Assembly (NCBI GenBank): GCA_025618425.1
Contig: CM046836.1
Location: forward strand, 22,921,981 to 22,985,980
DNA: 64,000 nt
Reading direction: 5' to 3'
From: Heliocidaris tuberculata
Taxonomy: Eukaryota; Echinodermata; Echinoidea; Camarodonta; Echinometridae
Below, in pieces: positions 43,746-54,617 of the stretch; the first letter of the stretch is position 1; each line of letters starts with the position of its first letter. A program made the position numbers and the translations under genes. The notes beneath the pieces were generated by a model, which was not told the origin of the DNA, searched no databases, and saw only the letters and a program-made list of their open reading frames with translations.

Positions 43746-43892
43746 AGACACAATATTTCGCCTAGTAAGCTCTGTTTTTTTAATTCAGGAAATGATACTT
43801 CAGTATAATTATATAAATAATGCACTAAAGATGCATTTTTTTTCTTTACTGAAGTATCATTTCCTGAAGAAGCCTTATAAATAGGCGAAATA
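43746..43892. mobile_element. Small foldback
   Basis: AGGAAATGATACTTCAGTA pairs with TACTGAAGTATCATTTCCT, and outside it ATTTCGCCTAGTAAG pairs with CTTATAAATAGGCGAAAT. About 147 bp; no target duplication assigned. Confidence 0.7.
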
Positions 43893-44844
43893 ATGAACTT
43901 TTTGTTTTTAACGGATTGATTCTGTGTATAGGCTCTCTAGCTATTTTTAATCTCCGTCGCAGAACTATAGGCCTATATTGTATCGACGTAATTATAAAAA
44001 ATCTTCCGCCACGGACGATAGAAAAATAAGCTTGAAAGAATTAACGGAATGAAAAGTCGACGAGATTGCAAAATTCACTATAACTAAACCACTGTAACAG
44101 AGAGTGAATGATGATACAAAAAATATCGGGGGAAAATGATATGATGAATAAATAAACAGACTTAATACGATATAATAATTACGTTGCTATGCATAACTAC
44201 TATTTGCTTTGACGTTAGAGTGAATATAGGATTAGTCAAAATTGAATAATGATAGAATTCCCTTTTTATCAACTGAAAATCAATATGAGTGAACATTTTA
44301 ATGGCGGTTAAGTTGGTGATCATGGAGGGCAAAGTATATCAGAACTCAACTTATATTCACATCGGTAGGATACCACTGAAAGAAAATAAATAAATATTTT
44401 TGTACCGAAAAGACTAGAATTTTTTTTTAAATGCCATCAATATAAAAATGATAGATTGAGAAGGTACCGGTATATGACTTTTTTGGGTTTTAATATGTAA
44501 AATATTATTTTTTGTATATAGAAAAAACAACATTGTAAATTTCACTTTGTCGGTGAAGCTCTGGCAAAGCGCAATTCAATGCCTTCTTCCAATTCAAATT
44601 GATTCATAAATTCTCGTCCCGATTTTTCTAAACTGAGAAGGAGGGGTTTCCAGTGTTATTTTCACTTTGTTTTGAGCCAATGAAAGTGAAGTATGAAAAT
44701 ATGTGTTAAAATGGTTCCACTGGCATATGTGTAGGAAAAATATCAAATATGAGTGGTTTGATACCAGGTTACTATTTATTTCATTTTATAGAACAAAATA
44801 ACAAATAACAAACATATTTAGGCGGGCCGCAAAAAGGAGGAGGA
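43893..44844. other. A+T-rich spacer
   Basis: No gene or repeat recognised; ends at a G18 run (44845-44862). Confidence 0.5.
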
Positions 44845-44862
44845 GGGGGGGGGGGGGGGGGG

Positions 44863-45930
44863 AGATGAGAAACTACGAATTTTATAAAAGTTTGAAAAGT
44901 CTCAATTTACTTTCTATGGTGATCCTCAAATTAGAATGTTGCTTCAAAGTAACAGGTTAAAGGGAAATCCCACCTTAATAGCAAGTTGCTTTGAAAGAAA
45001 GAGGAAAAAATCAGAGAAGCAGATTGGTGAAAGTTTGAACGAAATCGGACAAGCAATAAGAAAGTTATGAATTTTTGAAAGTTGTAATCACTTTGCATAC
45101 GGGAATTTCAAATTGGCCGTATAGGTAATGTCACTGTGATGTAGCTGTGGACAACTCCCCCATTCGCTCTAACACACAGAATGACTAAAATCACTTTTTT
45201 CAAAATACATTACTCAGTAAGATCTTTTCGTTCATGAGGACCTATAACAATATGCTATCTCCAATATATTTTGAGTACAGCCCCGAGGTTAAAAGCGTCT
45301 CGAAGAAAACCGCAAATTTATGATATTTTTGTGTACGACAAATGGGAGAGTTGTCCACAGAAATGTCACAATTGACTCACCAAATTGCCAATTTGAGATT
45401 CGCATAGATGTAGTGATCTTATTTTTCAAACACCCATAACTTTCTTAGTCCTTGTCCGATTTCTTTCAAACTTTCACCCGTCCTGTTTTTCTTATTTTTC
45501 TGCTTTCACACAAATCATCTTATTACTATAAGATTGGATTGCCCTTTAAGTAGTACATCTCTCCATAATTATGCATTGTACACAAAATTTCATATTTTCC
45601 CCATTATCTCTCAAGGTGCAGCTTGTCTCCTTCTTAGCTCAAGATATACTGTATGTGGGAAAATGTATTTGACACAACATATGTTGAGTTCACAAAAAGA
45701 CAAACTGCACCTTGAGAGATAATGGGGAAAATATGAAATTTTGTGTACAGAACATACGGAGATGATGTACCTGTCACTTTGAAGCAACATTCCAATTTGA
45801 GGATCGCCATAGAAAGTAAATTGAGACTTTTCAAACTTTTATAACTTTCTCATTTCTTAACCGATTTTGATGGAACTTTTTAAAAAATTGCTTCTGTCTG
45901 TCATCTCTTTTAGTTAAAATTGATTGTTCC
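44863..45930. mobile_element. Foldback MITE of the AGGAAACC family, split by a second MITE
   Basis: Outer arms (AAAAGTCTCAATTTACTTTC to CTCAAGGTGCAGCTTGTCTC, and their complements from about 45700 to 45835) match the MITE in the LINE at 31373-31951. The left terminus is lost at the G18 run. The interruption at 44961-45545 is precise. Confidence 0.75.
44961..45545. mobile_element. TTAA-flanked MITE, family AGGGAAATCC, copy 2 (585 bp)
   Basis: Ends AGGGAAATCCCACCTTAATA and its partner are flanked by TTAA at 44957-44960 and 45546-45549. This is the uninterrupted relative of 12611-13470. The interior is a long inverted repeat. Confidence 0.9.
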
Positions 45931-46462
45931 CCAGGGTATGAGAAGACGGAGGCGTAATTAAACACGTTTCATTCAATGCTTGCCTTGCCAGATAAGCATT
46001 GAACACCTGCAATTTTGAATAAAATAACTCCAAATTAAAAAAAAAAAAAATGAAGCCGAGAAACGTATACACATTTTAAACAAAGTAATGATGAAAAATT
46101 GGGGGAGGGGCGATTAGGGGAGGGTGGGGAAAAGCAAGGTGAGAAGACGAAAACAGAAGAAGAGAAGGATAAGGTAGATTTTAAGGAGTCTGTTTATTCA
46201 CTTATTTTATTGTCATTGCATTTCAATATCAGGATATGTTTGGCGGAATTGAAATTGAAAAAAAATATAATGATTTCTAAAATTTTCCGCCAGTGCGCAT
46301 TTAGTATTGCTGAATAAAAGACAATGTTTCGCTAACGTTAGAGGGCGATGTACCCTTTTCTCACAGAGATCCTATCCCCGCTCCCACGTTTTCCTCAATA
46401 TTACAGCGCAAATTCGGACGCGTGGGACTGACTATATAGCGCGGAGCATTTACGCCAGCAAA
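45931..46462. other. TOMM22 upstream region and likely 5' UTR
   Basis: The final 150 bp become richer in G+C and CpG (GATCCTATCCCCGCTCCCAC, GGACGCGTGGGACTGACTAT), as expected for a promoter-proximal segment. No TATA box is assigned. Confidence 0.4.
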
Positions 46463-49400
46463 ATGGAGGGAGGTGATCACCAAGAAGAGGTACCCCAAGC
46501 GGTTGTTCCGCCAGAAATCGATGAAAAAGAACCAGCTCAAGTTGAAGAAAAGCCGGAAAAATCACCAGAAGCACTGACTGATTCAATTTTAGACGATGAT
46601 CTCGTAGTTATTCCGAGTCTGTCCGAAATACAGCAAGAGCCGTCGTCAGCGACTGAACAGCCAGACACCGTCGTTTCATCGGAACCCTCTCCACCGGCAC
46701 CCACCGCTGAGCCGGAGCCTCAGGCGGCGACACCAGTCAGCGAACCGGCTCAACCTATTATTACACCACAAACGCAGCCCATCATCACTGAATCACCTCA
46801 ACCAACAGTGGAACCTGCTCAAAGTCAGCCCGTTCCTCCACCACAGCCGAATCCAGAGCCAAGCATCAAGATTCGTCCAGCTTCATCAGCAGTCAGGACA
46901 TCAAAACCAACCCAGTCGAAAGCAATAGAAGATGACGAAGATGATGTAAGCAAAAAACAATAACATTCATGACATCGCCGTTGGGCAACATTTGCAACAA
47001 GCCAACAATTCCTCTTGTCTTGACATTGACATTAGACCTCTAGATTTATTTATTTATTTTTTAAAATTTACTTGTTTGTATTTGTTTTGTTTTATTTCTT
47101 TTGTCTTGTCTTTTTTTTTTGTTGCTTTATGTTGTTTTGTTTTTCCAAATCATGACTGAGTCATCTGGTCATGTGAATGGAACACTTTTACAAAGTGTTC
47201 CATTCACAAGTCTCAGTCAAAATTGTCAACTATTTTTTTTAACACCTAGACGTAGTAGTAGATCTGCATGAAGTAGTACTGTATAAGCTGTTTTTTTCGC
47301 GTACAGATATTTTTGCGATTTTGGACTAGGTAGGGAAATTCGCGAGGGTTTAATTTCGCGATTTTTGTGATGTTTTTGTTACTATAAATAGCCATATATT
47401 GAAGTGGAAATTTTCGCAAGGACCGACTCGCGAAAATCGCGAAAATAAAACCACCGCGAAAATAACCACTTATACAGTATCACAAAAAGAAGATTAATTT
47501 AAATGATTTGATCATGCAGAGATAACTGCTGCAAAAAATTGGATTTGTTGAAAAGGTCATACATGTAGATCTTGGTCTTTCAAAAGGCATTATTTTTAAC
47601 AGAAGCATCCTTTTTTCCATGAAATTCTGTCTTCTCTTTGGTTTCCTCTTATTATGAGCTTTGATTCCATTTGTGTTTCAGTTGGGAGAAAAGCAGACAA
47701 TTTTAGTTTAACATGTGTAGGTAAATTAGGAAAAGACTTAAGCGTTGGCTGTATTTCAGCAATTTATTTTGTGCTACATGCCTACATTTTGTGATGTATT
47801 TGTGAAGTTTATTATGATAAGCTGTGCTGTACTTCATTTTCTACTTCAATTACTAGTATATCATTTTCTACTTCAATTATATTATATTCTCAAGCAGGAT
47901 TTTGAAGATGAGACATTAGTAGAAAGACTGATGGGCCTCTCCGAGATGTTTCCGGAGACATTGTGCACGGTCGCTGGCGTTACATTCAGTTTGTCGGTCA
48001 GTGGTGTCAAGAAGCTCTTCAATTTCAGTAGGAGCGCCCTCTGGATTGGCAGCACGTCATTCATGATTCTTATCCTGCCGATCGTCTTTGAGACGGAGAT
48101 GGTGCACATGGAACAGGCCCAGATTCAGAGACAGAAACAGGTATGTAATTGGGGATTATTTATCCGTCAATGTGTAGTGCAGGGTTTTGGCACTTACAGG
48201 GTATCAAAGACAAAAGATCCCCCTCTACCCCCCCCCCCCCCCAAAAAAAAAAAAAAGAATAAAAGAAAGAAAGAAGGAAAGACAGAACACAAAGTCAAGC
48301 CAAAATAAAACAAAACATAACAATACAAAAAAAAATAACAATGATTATTATGTTAAGTAAGATTTTTCTGTAGCATCAAAGCTAAATTCTCGCAGCAAGA
48401 AAATGTTTGAAAATATTTCAATTGTTCCTTAAGTTAAGGTACATTAAGTACGTGATATTTTGACCTACTTTATTTTCTGAAAAAGAAGCATATTTTACAA
48501 CAATTACAGTATTATTTGGTATGCTGTATTGCACAACCTTGTATGCTGCTGGATGCTCGCACTCTTCTTAGCTTCAAATATTGATAATTACTGTACACGG
48601 TCCATTAGAAGGAATCTTATTGGTTATTTTAAAGGAAAATTGAAAATAAAATTAATGTTAAACAAACGTGATTTCCAGTCTCTCACTCTAGTGGGTATTT
48701 AGAAGTTATGAAATGGGAAGTCCGTGCTTCTGAGGTTGGTCATCTTACAGCTACTGTATGTGTATTTTCTATGTGGCAAAGCTCTTGATTAAATTCATTT
48801 AGGTTGCCAGCTGGGCAACCTAATTGCTTAAGTTGCCATATTCAACTTGTATTGGTTGAACACTGTTGGACATTGAACTGCACTTATTTCACATGATGGA
48901 AAAAAAAGGGTGAAAGTGAGATTTTAAAATTTGCCATCCAGGCAACAATGGCAGGGGTTTAGGTTACCCAGCAGAATTTTAGATAGTGTGTGACAACTGA
49001 GGAATTACTCATTTTGAGCCCTGTACATAGATAATAAAATAATATAGATTATAGATAATATTGACTGCTATGAGAGGCATAGTTGTTTCTATAGGTTCAA
49101 GGGGACCTTACATCCTGCTATGACCCCGAGGCAGGATGTATGGTCCCCGAGGGCCTATAGAAACGACTGTGCCTCGAATATTGAAGCAGTCATATATTTT
49201 ATATAATGAACAAAGCCAGGTAAGAGTCACAGAATACATGTGCGACTCACGGGTAAAATGAATTTAGCAATCAAATCTCACTGCGATTATGGTATTCGCG
49301 TTCGCACAAAGTAATTGTTTACACATAAACCAATAGGGATCGCAGCAAAATTTAACTATGCCCATGGGCATAGTTCATTTTTGCGGGTATGGTTAAAAAC

Positions 49401-49705
49401 ACGACTTCACTTTCAACCAAATTCTTAAAGTAAGGTGTATAATAAGGACTAGAATCTTTCAATAGTTGGGCTGTTTTTTAAAATGGAATTAAATTCTTAA
49501 TGGTGCTTACTGCTTGTTCTTATACATTCTTTAATTCTTCTTTTCTTCTTCTCCCTTCTTGTTTAAACCTCCTTGTCTCTTTTTCTGTCTCTTTCAACAG
49601 ATCTTACTTGGACCTAACGCTGCCACAGCAGGCGGGATGACTGGTGGTATGACACCCCCTATACCAGGAGTCTCTGTTGCTGCACCCCCTCCCGAGGGCA
49701 GATAG
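46463..49705 (+). CDS. TOMM22: Mitochondrial import receptor subunit TOM22 homologue (three exons)
   Basis: Exons 46463-46945, 47898-48140 and 49601-49705 give 161+81+34 = 276 codons. Introns open with GTAAGC and GTATGT and close with AG, all phase 0. TOM22 is the central receptor and organiser of the outer-membrane TOM complex, anchored by one C-terminal-proximal helix with its acidic N-terminus in the cytosol. The conserved core is exon 2: ETLVERLMGLSEMFPE, then FSRSALWIGSTSFMILILP (membrane helix) and VFETEMVHMEQ. Exon 3 gives ILLGP and a glycine/proline tail, as in vertebrates. The N-terminal acidic part is far longer than usual (about 161 residues; whole human protein 142) and rich in Pro, Glu, Gln and Thr. 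The start is chosen at AAAATGGAGG; an in-frame ATG 52 codons upstream lies in likely 5' UTR. Confidence 0.95.
47173..47207. repeat. Perfect 16-bp-stem hairpin in TOMM22 intron 1
   Basis: GTGAATGGAACACTTT and its exact complement are separated by only three bases (TAC). Confidence 0.9.
47279..47477. mobile_element. TA-flanked MITE in TOMM22 intron 1
   Basis: Ends CTGTATAAGCTG and its near-complement ACTTATACAG are flanked by TA. The interior is full of TTCGCGA/TCGCGAAA words that pair across the element. 199 bp. Confidence 0.75.
49064..49190. mobile_element. Short foldback in TOMM22 intron 2
   Basis: GACTGCTATGAGAGGCATAG to GGGGACCTTACATCCTGC pairs with GCAGGATGTATGGTCCCC to CTGTGCCTCGAATATTGAAG; arms about 55 bp. 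Confidence 0.7.
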
Positions 49706-50545
49706 TCTCTACTATTGACCAGGGACAGGCTTTAGAATAGTATTGACCTAAAATATTGTTTTTATATTTGTACTCGTACTCGATCTCTGTGATGGTTCAT
49801 ACAAAATCAATTGGACTAATTTTTGCTTTCTTAGTAAATGGAAGTTAATGGAACCATAAAAATGATTGACACGTTTTCCACCCAAATTCCTGATTTTTGT
49901 TTTTCTCTGCGTCAATTTGAATTGCTTCTGTGTACTTTTATCATGATAATGATAGCTTCTTGTACATGTATAGAGCCAGTTTTGATGATTGATGACAGTG
50001 ATTCACAGCATTTATGTGCTGCCATCTTTCTATTAACAACATTCAAAGGAGGCTATTCAAATCTGCCGGGCACTCATGACAGTTGCTCTCAAGATTCGCT
50101 TACAGAATTCATTGATCAGAGTCATTTCATTAATCAAAGTTTCTTTCTCTTGTGCTCCTGAAGGGGGATACTTAATTATTCTTGTGATGCTGTTGCCTTA
50201 GGGGGGTCATGTTAAAGCTAGAAATTTTTGCGTGCATGAGACTTTCGCGAATTTCGTAAGCGGTAGAGATTCGTGGAAGGTTCATGCCGCGAAATAATCA
50301 AATCACAATTGAAAAAAACATAAATTAAATTGCAATTCTTGTAAGTTTCTTGCTGATAAATTGGCTGTCATTAACAATTCACGAAAGTTTTATGTCGCAA
50401 AAGTTTCTGGGTTTACAGTAGTCAAATGTGGAATCACATCATCTAAATGATTAACTCACATTGCAAAGTACCATTCTTTGTTACGCAATAAATAGTCATT
50501 CGTTTGTCAGTCACGAATGGACATGTGTATTCACAACTGCCGTTC
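49706..50545 (+). other. TOMM22 3' flank
   Basis: Probable 3' UTR after the TAG at 49705. AATAAA at 50487-50492 is a candidate polyadenylation signal; nothing else is assigned. Confidence 0.35.
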
Positions 50546-50549
50546 TTAA

Positions 50550-50912
50550 AGGGTACCAATCACCAAAAATAATTTTGCTATGTATGTTAGAGGTTGCATG
50601 TCATTATACTATATTCAAAATATGGGCTTCAAATATTAATTCTATAAAAAGATATTGCAATTTTAATTACACTCTATAGGCGCAAAAGCGACTTGTGAGT
50701 AGACTACTTGACGCACCCGTACGTGCTCGTCAAGGTAAAGGGCTCGCGCGGAACCATACTCAGTTTGGTTCCGCGCAAGCATTTTTATGTTATCCTTTAT
50801 TTCCTTCATACTCATTAACTGTTGACCTATAGAATACCAGACAAAGTTCTTTGAGGTTGATTTGATACTTTCTAGCTGTAAACAAATTATTTTTTCAGGT
50901 GATTGGTACACT
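50550..50912. mobile_element. TTAA-flanked MITE, ends AGGGTACCAATCACC
   Basis: AGGGTACCAATCACC and GGTGATTGGTACACT are inverted termini flanked by TTAA (50546-50549, 50913-50916). 363 bp. A truncated relative lies at about 54977-55295 in CBY1 intron 2. Confidence 0.85.
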
Positions 50913-50919
50913 TTAAGAT

Positions 50920-51174
50920 TCTTGTATTCTTATGAAAATCATGAAATCTGACATAGACAGTGGATTTCTGGTATTGGGGAAGATCAGAAGAATGTTCAGT
51001 GTTCAGCATACTTTATGGATGCATCTCTTTCCTTGCTTCCTTTGGTGACAGAATCAACAGCTACTAATTAACCAAAAGAGGAGGGTTGAGAAATGTGTAA
51101 ACTTTTGACTTTTTTTTGTACCTGTGTTTCAAATGTAAATTCTAATGTAAAACATTACCTACATTATATACAAG
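50920..51174. other. Spacer
   Basis: A+T-rich, nothing recognised. Confidence 0.4.
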
Positions 51175-51176
51175 TA

Positions 51177-51338
51177 CAGTGGAAACTATAACGAGGACTT
51201 TGGGACCATGGAAATTGCCTTGTTATATCAGGGCAAAAAAGACCCAACATGCACGTAAAGACCTGGGACTGGCAAAATCACCTTGCTCCGTGAGGAATCT
51301 AGTTATATCGGAGCTTTTTATAGCGAGTTTCCACCGTG
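51177..51338. mobile_element. pogo/Tigger-like MITE
   Basis: CAGTGGAAACTATAACGAGG and the right part TATAGCGAGTTTCCACCGTG are inverted; TA precedes the left end and lies just past the right. CAGT-GAA-CTCG-TATA ends are typical of pogo-type elements. Confidence 0.6.
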
Positions 51339-51339
51339 T

Positions 51340-52830
51340 GTATTTTAATGTGATACTACATGTTCAATGTACATGTACCTACGTCCATCAAAGAGGGAGT
51401 TTGAAAATATATTTGATATTATTCACTTCTTTGGTATTGTGTAAATCATATGGGAGAGAAGACTGGTGTAGTAGCATGGAAATGATGTTTAGGCTCTTCA
51501 GTAACATGCAAGTTGGAACAAAGCTGTATTGAAATGGTACTCTATATAGACTTAATACCACCTGCTATACAACTGGTACATGTATTATTATGACTGTCTA
51601 TGTTTATAGCCATTTTGTGTGAAGACTATTATTGTGGCATGACATGTTAATATATGTACACTTTATTGTGGACATTTGATTTTATGGAAATTGCTTGTAT
51701 GTGTTTTGTGTTGCCTTCAGCAAAAAGAAAAGCCAGGATAGAGATGTTTCTGAAGAGATTGAAGGAAAGAAAGGGAAGAAAGATGAGAGAGAAAATAAGA
51801 TGTAGTTGGATAGAGAGACGGATGCAGAATAAATGAAATCTTTTGAAGAGATTGAAGGAGAGAAGAGAAGGGGAAACTACAAAGGGGATGTAGTTGCATA
51901 CTGAGAGATCAGTGGAAGTTGAATGGATGTATCTGAAGACATATGCTGGTATTCACACAAGTGTACTAACTTTTGTCCAGGGCTAGATTTGAAGTGGCTA
52001 GATTTAGTCCACAATTTATGGAGTGCCAAGTGTAAACCCCATTCCGTAAAATCACTAATTCTCGAAATAGGTGATCAAACAAAAATCATGTCAATGTGAA
52101 ATCGATTTCATGATTAGATTACTTTGGTTTATAAAATTAATTTGTACAGAATAAAGAGCTTGATACTTGCCGCTCCATAATTAAATCAGCAGACTCATCA
52201 GGGCTGTGTCACACAAAGATTTGCAATCAACTGCGAATTTGAAACAACCACTCTGATTGGTTAATGGTAAGCATTTTGAACAGTATGTGCATGGAATAAT
52301 GATCTTGACTGGCCATTGCCATTTAGCAATTGATTGCAAATCTTTTCTGTTACGTAGCCCAGGTTTAACTATTAAGTCCACATTAATGAATATGAATCAT
52401 ATTCATTCACATTAAGAAAGAGAAGGAATAGTAAGAGACATAGCAAGGTACAGTTGGGGTTTAGGGTATGGAGGCAGGATGAATGAATGTTTGGTGAAAG
52501 ATTAAAGAAAAGGGAGGAAGATGAGCAGACGGAACAATTGTGTCTGGAGGATGAATGGACGTTGCTGGTAAGATTTATGAAAGAAAAGAGAGGAAGATAA
52601 GATGGAAAAAAACAAATAGATAAAAAGTTGGATGTAAACATGGATGGAGAATTAATGGATGTCTCTTTAGAGATTGATGTCCATGAAGGGGTAGAAAATG
52701 ATAGATAAAATCATAAATATAGGTCTTTCCAACAATGACGTTTATACTGGGTTGAAAACATGTTAAACCCTTTCACTGCCTTACAGTTAAAGTGACAAAT
52801 TCTGGATTATTTCATCTTATCTTCTGGGCC
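51340..52830. other. Intergenic, with purine-rich diverged repeats
   Basis: About 51740-51900 and 52400-52680 carry repeated GAAGAGATTGAAGG / GGAGGATGAATGGA words. No coding evidence. Confidence 0.5.
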
Positions 52831-52910
52831 AAAGGCTTGTCTTTCTTTTTGAAATTCCACTTTTTGATTTGACCTGGTGCATGCAGGGGCCGCGGAGCGT
52901 TTTTGAAAGT

Positions 52911-52951
52911 GGGGGGGGGGGGGGGGGGGGGGGGTGGGGGGGGGGGGGGGG
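52911..52951 (+). repeat. Poly-G tract, G24-T-G16
   Basis: One of the longest guanine runs here, between TOMM22 and CBY1. Confidence 0.95.
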
Positions 52952-52959
52952 CTTACAGC

Positions 52960-53855
52960 TAGAAATGATAACCAGTCTAAACTTGTTTTTATGGGTCTGG
53001 CTCATTGACTAACATTTGCATTCTCTAAACACACATGTACATGTACCTCTAAAATTTGGTACACTTATCTTATACTTCATGCTCGATGGGATGTAAACTT
53101 GTATTTACATTCCTCTACTAATACACTGCCAACACTACATTTATGAATGATTGGAAGTTTCACGGGAGAGATTTTTATAGGAATAACTCCCAGTGTTCGA
53201 GATAGTGCGCACTATACGCTGCGGTTGGAAGTCCTGTGTGGGGGACCAGGGGGAAATGTCCCTTTATGATTTGGAACAGGGGAGGACACAATATCAAATA
53301 TTCCCCTTCAGTCTTTGGTTGTCATGGAAATTTGGAGTAAAAAGATCCTGAAAAATTGTGATGACCTTTTTATACATGTATCCTTTTTCACACGTTTTAA
53401 AAGTGATCTCCACCCACGCAATCTGCATATGAATGGAAAACATGTCAGAAAAAGAAATAAAATATTGAAGTACCAGGAGGATTTCAATGTTCATCATTTT
53501 TTTTTTTTTCATTTGCTGGGTCTTACAGAAAATCATTCATAACTACAATTACAGTCTATCTACAATCTACACAATCTATTCATACATGTATTCAGTAAAC
53601 AGTGAAAAGTTGAAATTACTGAATCAGATACATTTGTATCTTCTCCAATAACTAATTATTAAACTAGTCCTATAAAATAAAATGGATGCAGAGGAAATAA
53701 TTACAGGAATATGATTTTCTTAAATCAAGATTTGAATACACAGTTTGCTTGAAAAAAAACATGGGACCAGCCCACAGAATTTTGAAAATAAGAACACTTA
53801 CAAACTTCGGATTTAATGCATTTCAAATCAAACGAAACTCTAGTAAGTAATAAAA
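52960..53855. other. Intergenic spacer
   Basis: No gene or repeat recognised. Confidence 0.45.
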
Positions 53856-53858
53856 TAC

Positions 53859-53990
53859 AGTCAACCCTGCTCTAGGGACCACCTGTCTATACAGACTACA
53901 ATTTTCTTTTCCCTTCAACAGTCTTTCTCATTGAAATGCATATTAAAGGAACCTGTACATAAAGACCACCTGATCATAAAGAGTAGAACG
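53859..53990. mobile_element. pogo-like MITE end, decayed
   Basis: TACAGTCAACCCTGCTCTAG followed by GGGACCACCTGTCTATACAG, and later TAAAGACCACCTG, is the usual arrangement of pogo/Tigger-related repeats (CAGTCAA-CCTG). The right end is not clear. Confidence 0.45.
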
Positions 53991-54534
53991 CATACAGCAA
54001 ATAAGACCCCCCCCCCCCTACAAATTGCATTCAGTGGTTATGTTATTTGTGGTTTGAGAACCAAATCCGGTTACCCATGAGGTTGGAGGAACTCGAGGTA
54101 ATCCATTATTTCCTCTGGCGATGTTCATTCCAGGACTTCATTTTGTCAATGATACGGGGTACAGGGTTGGATTGCGAGTTGGTATCTGAAAGGGGGTGGG
54201 GGGTACTTGGCTTTTTCGACCCACTCACTCCTGCATCTGCACATGAAATGTCTAGAATTCAATATTTTAGCTCTGTGACTCATTTTTTTACTTGAGGATT
54301 GTCTAAATTCTCCCCTGCCTTGTTTCTTAATGAATTCCAAGGGGTGTGCACTTTTGCATAAAATGACCAGTTTTGTTTCTTAATTAATTTCAAAGATGTA
54401 TTCAGGAAATGCCTAGCAATGCCAGCATTACAGATTCTCTGTGTTTTGTCATCATCTCTTTAGGCTCTTTTTTCCTCTAGCCTTGATATTTCAAGATCAA
54501 GAGTGTCTAGTCCGTATCCTCCCCAGTCCTGTTT

Positions 54535-54617
54535 TTGAGGTTTGATGCATTCATAAAATGTCCAGCATTAAAATTCATGATCCTCCATCATCATCATCAT
54601 CATCATCATCACCATCA
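54535..54617 (-). repeat. (ATG)n repeat just after the CBY1 stop
   Basis: A CAT/ATG trinucleotide run at about 54585-54620 begins at the stop codon and would lie in the 3' UTR. Confidence 0.8.

Noticed and set aside
46307..46462. Upstream in-frame ATG extending TOM22 by 52 residues
   Set aside because: The added residues are Cys/Arg-rich and unlike any TOM22; the ATG at 46463 has a better context and begins an acidic sequence as expected.
51654..51836. Lys/Arg-rich frame in the TOMM22-CBY1 interval
   Set aside because: It follows a purine-rich diverged repeat; no family resemblance and no splice context.
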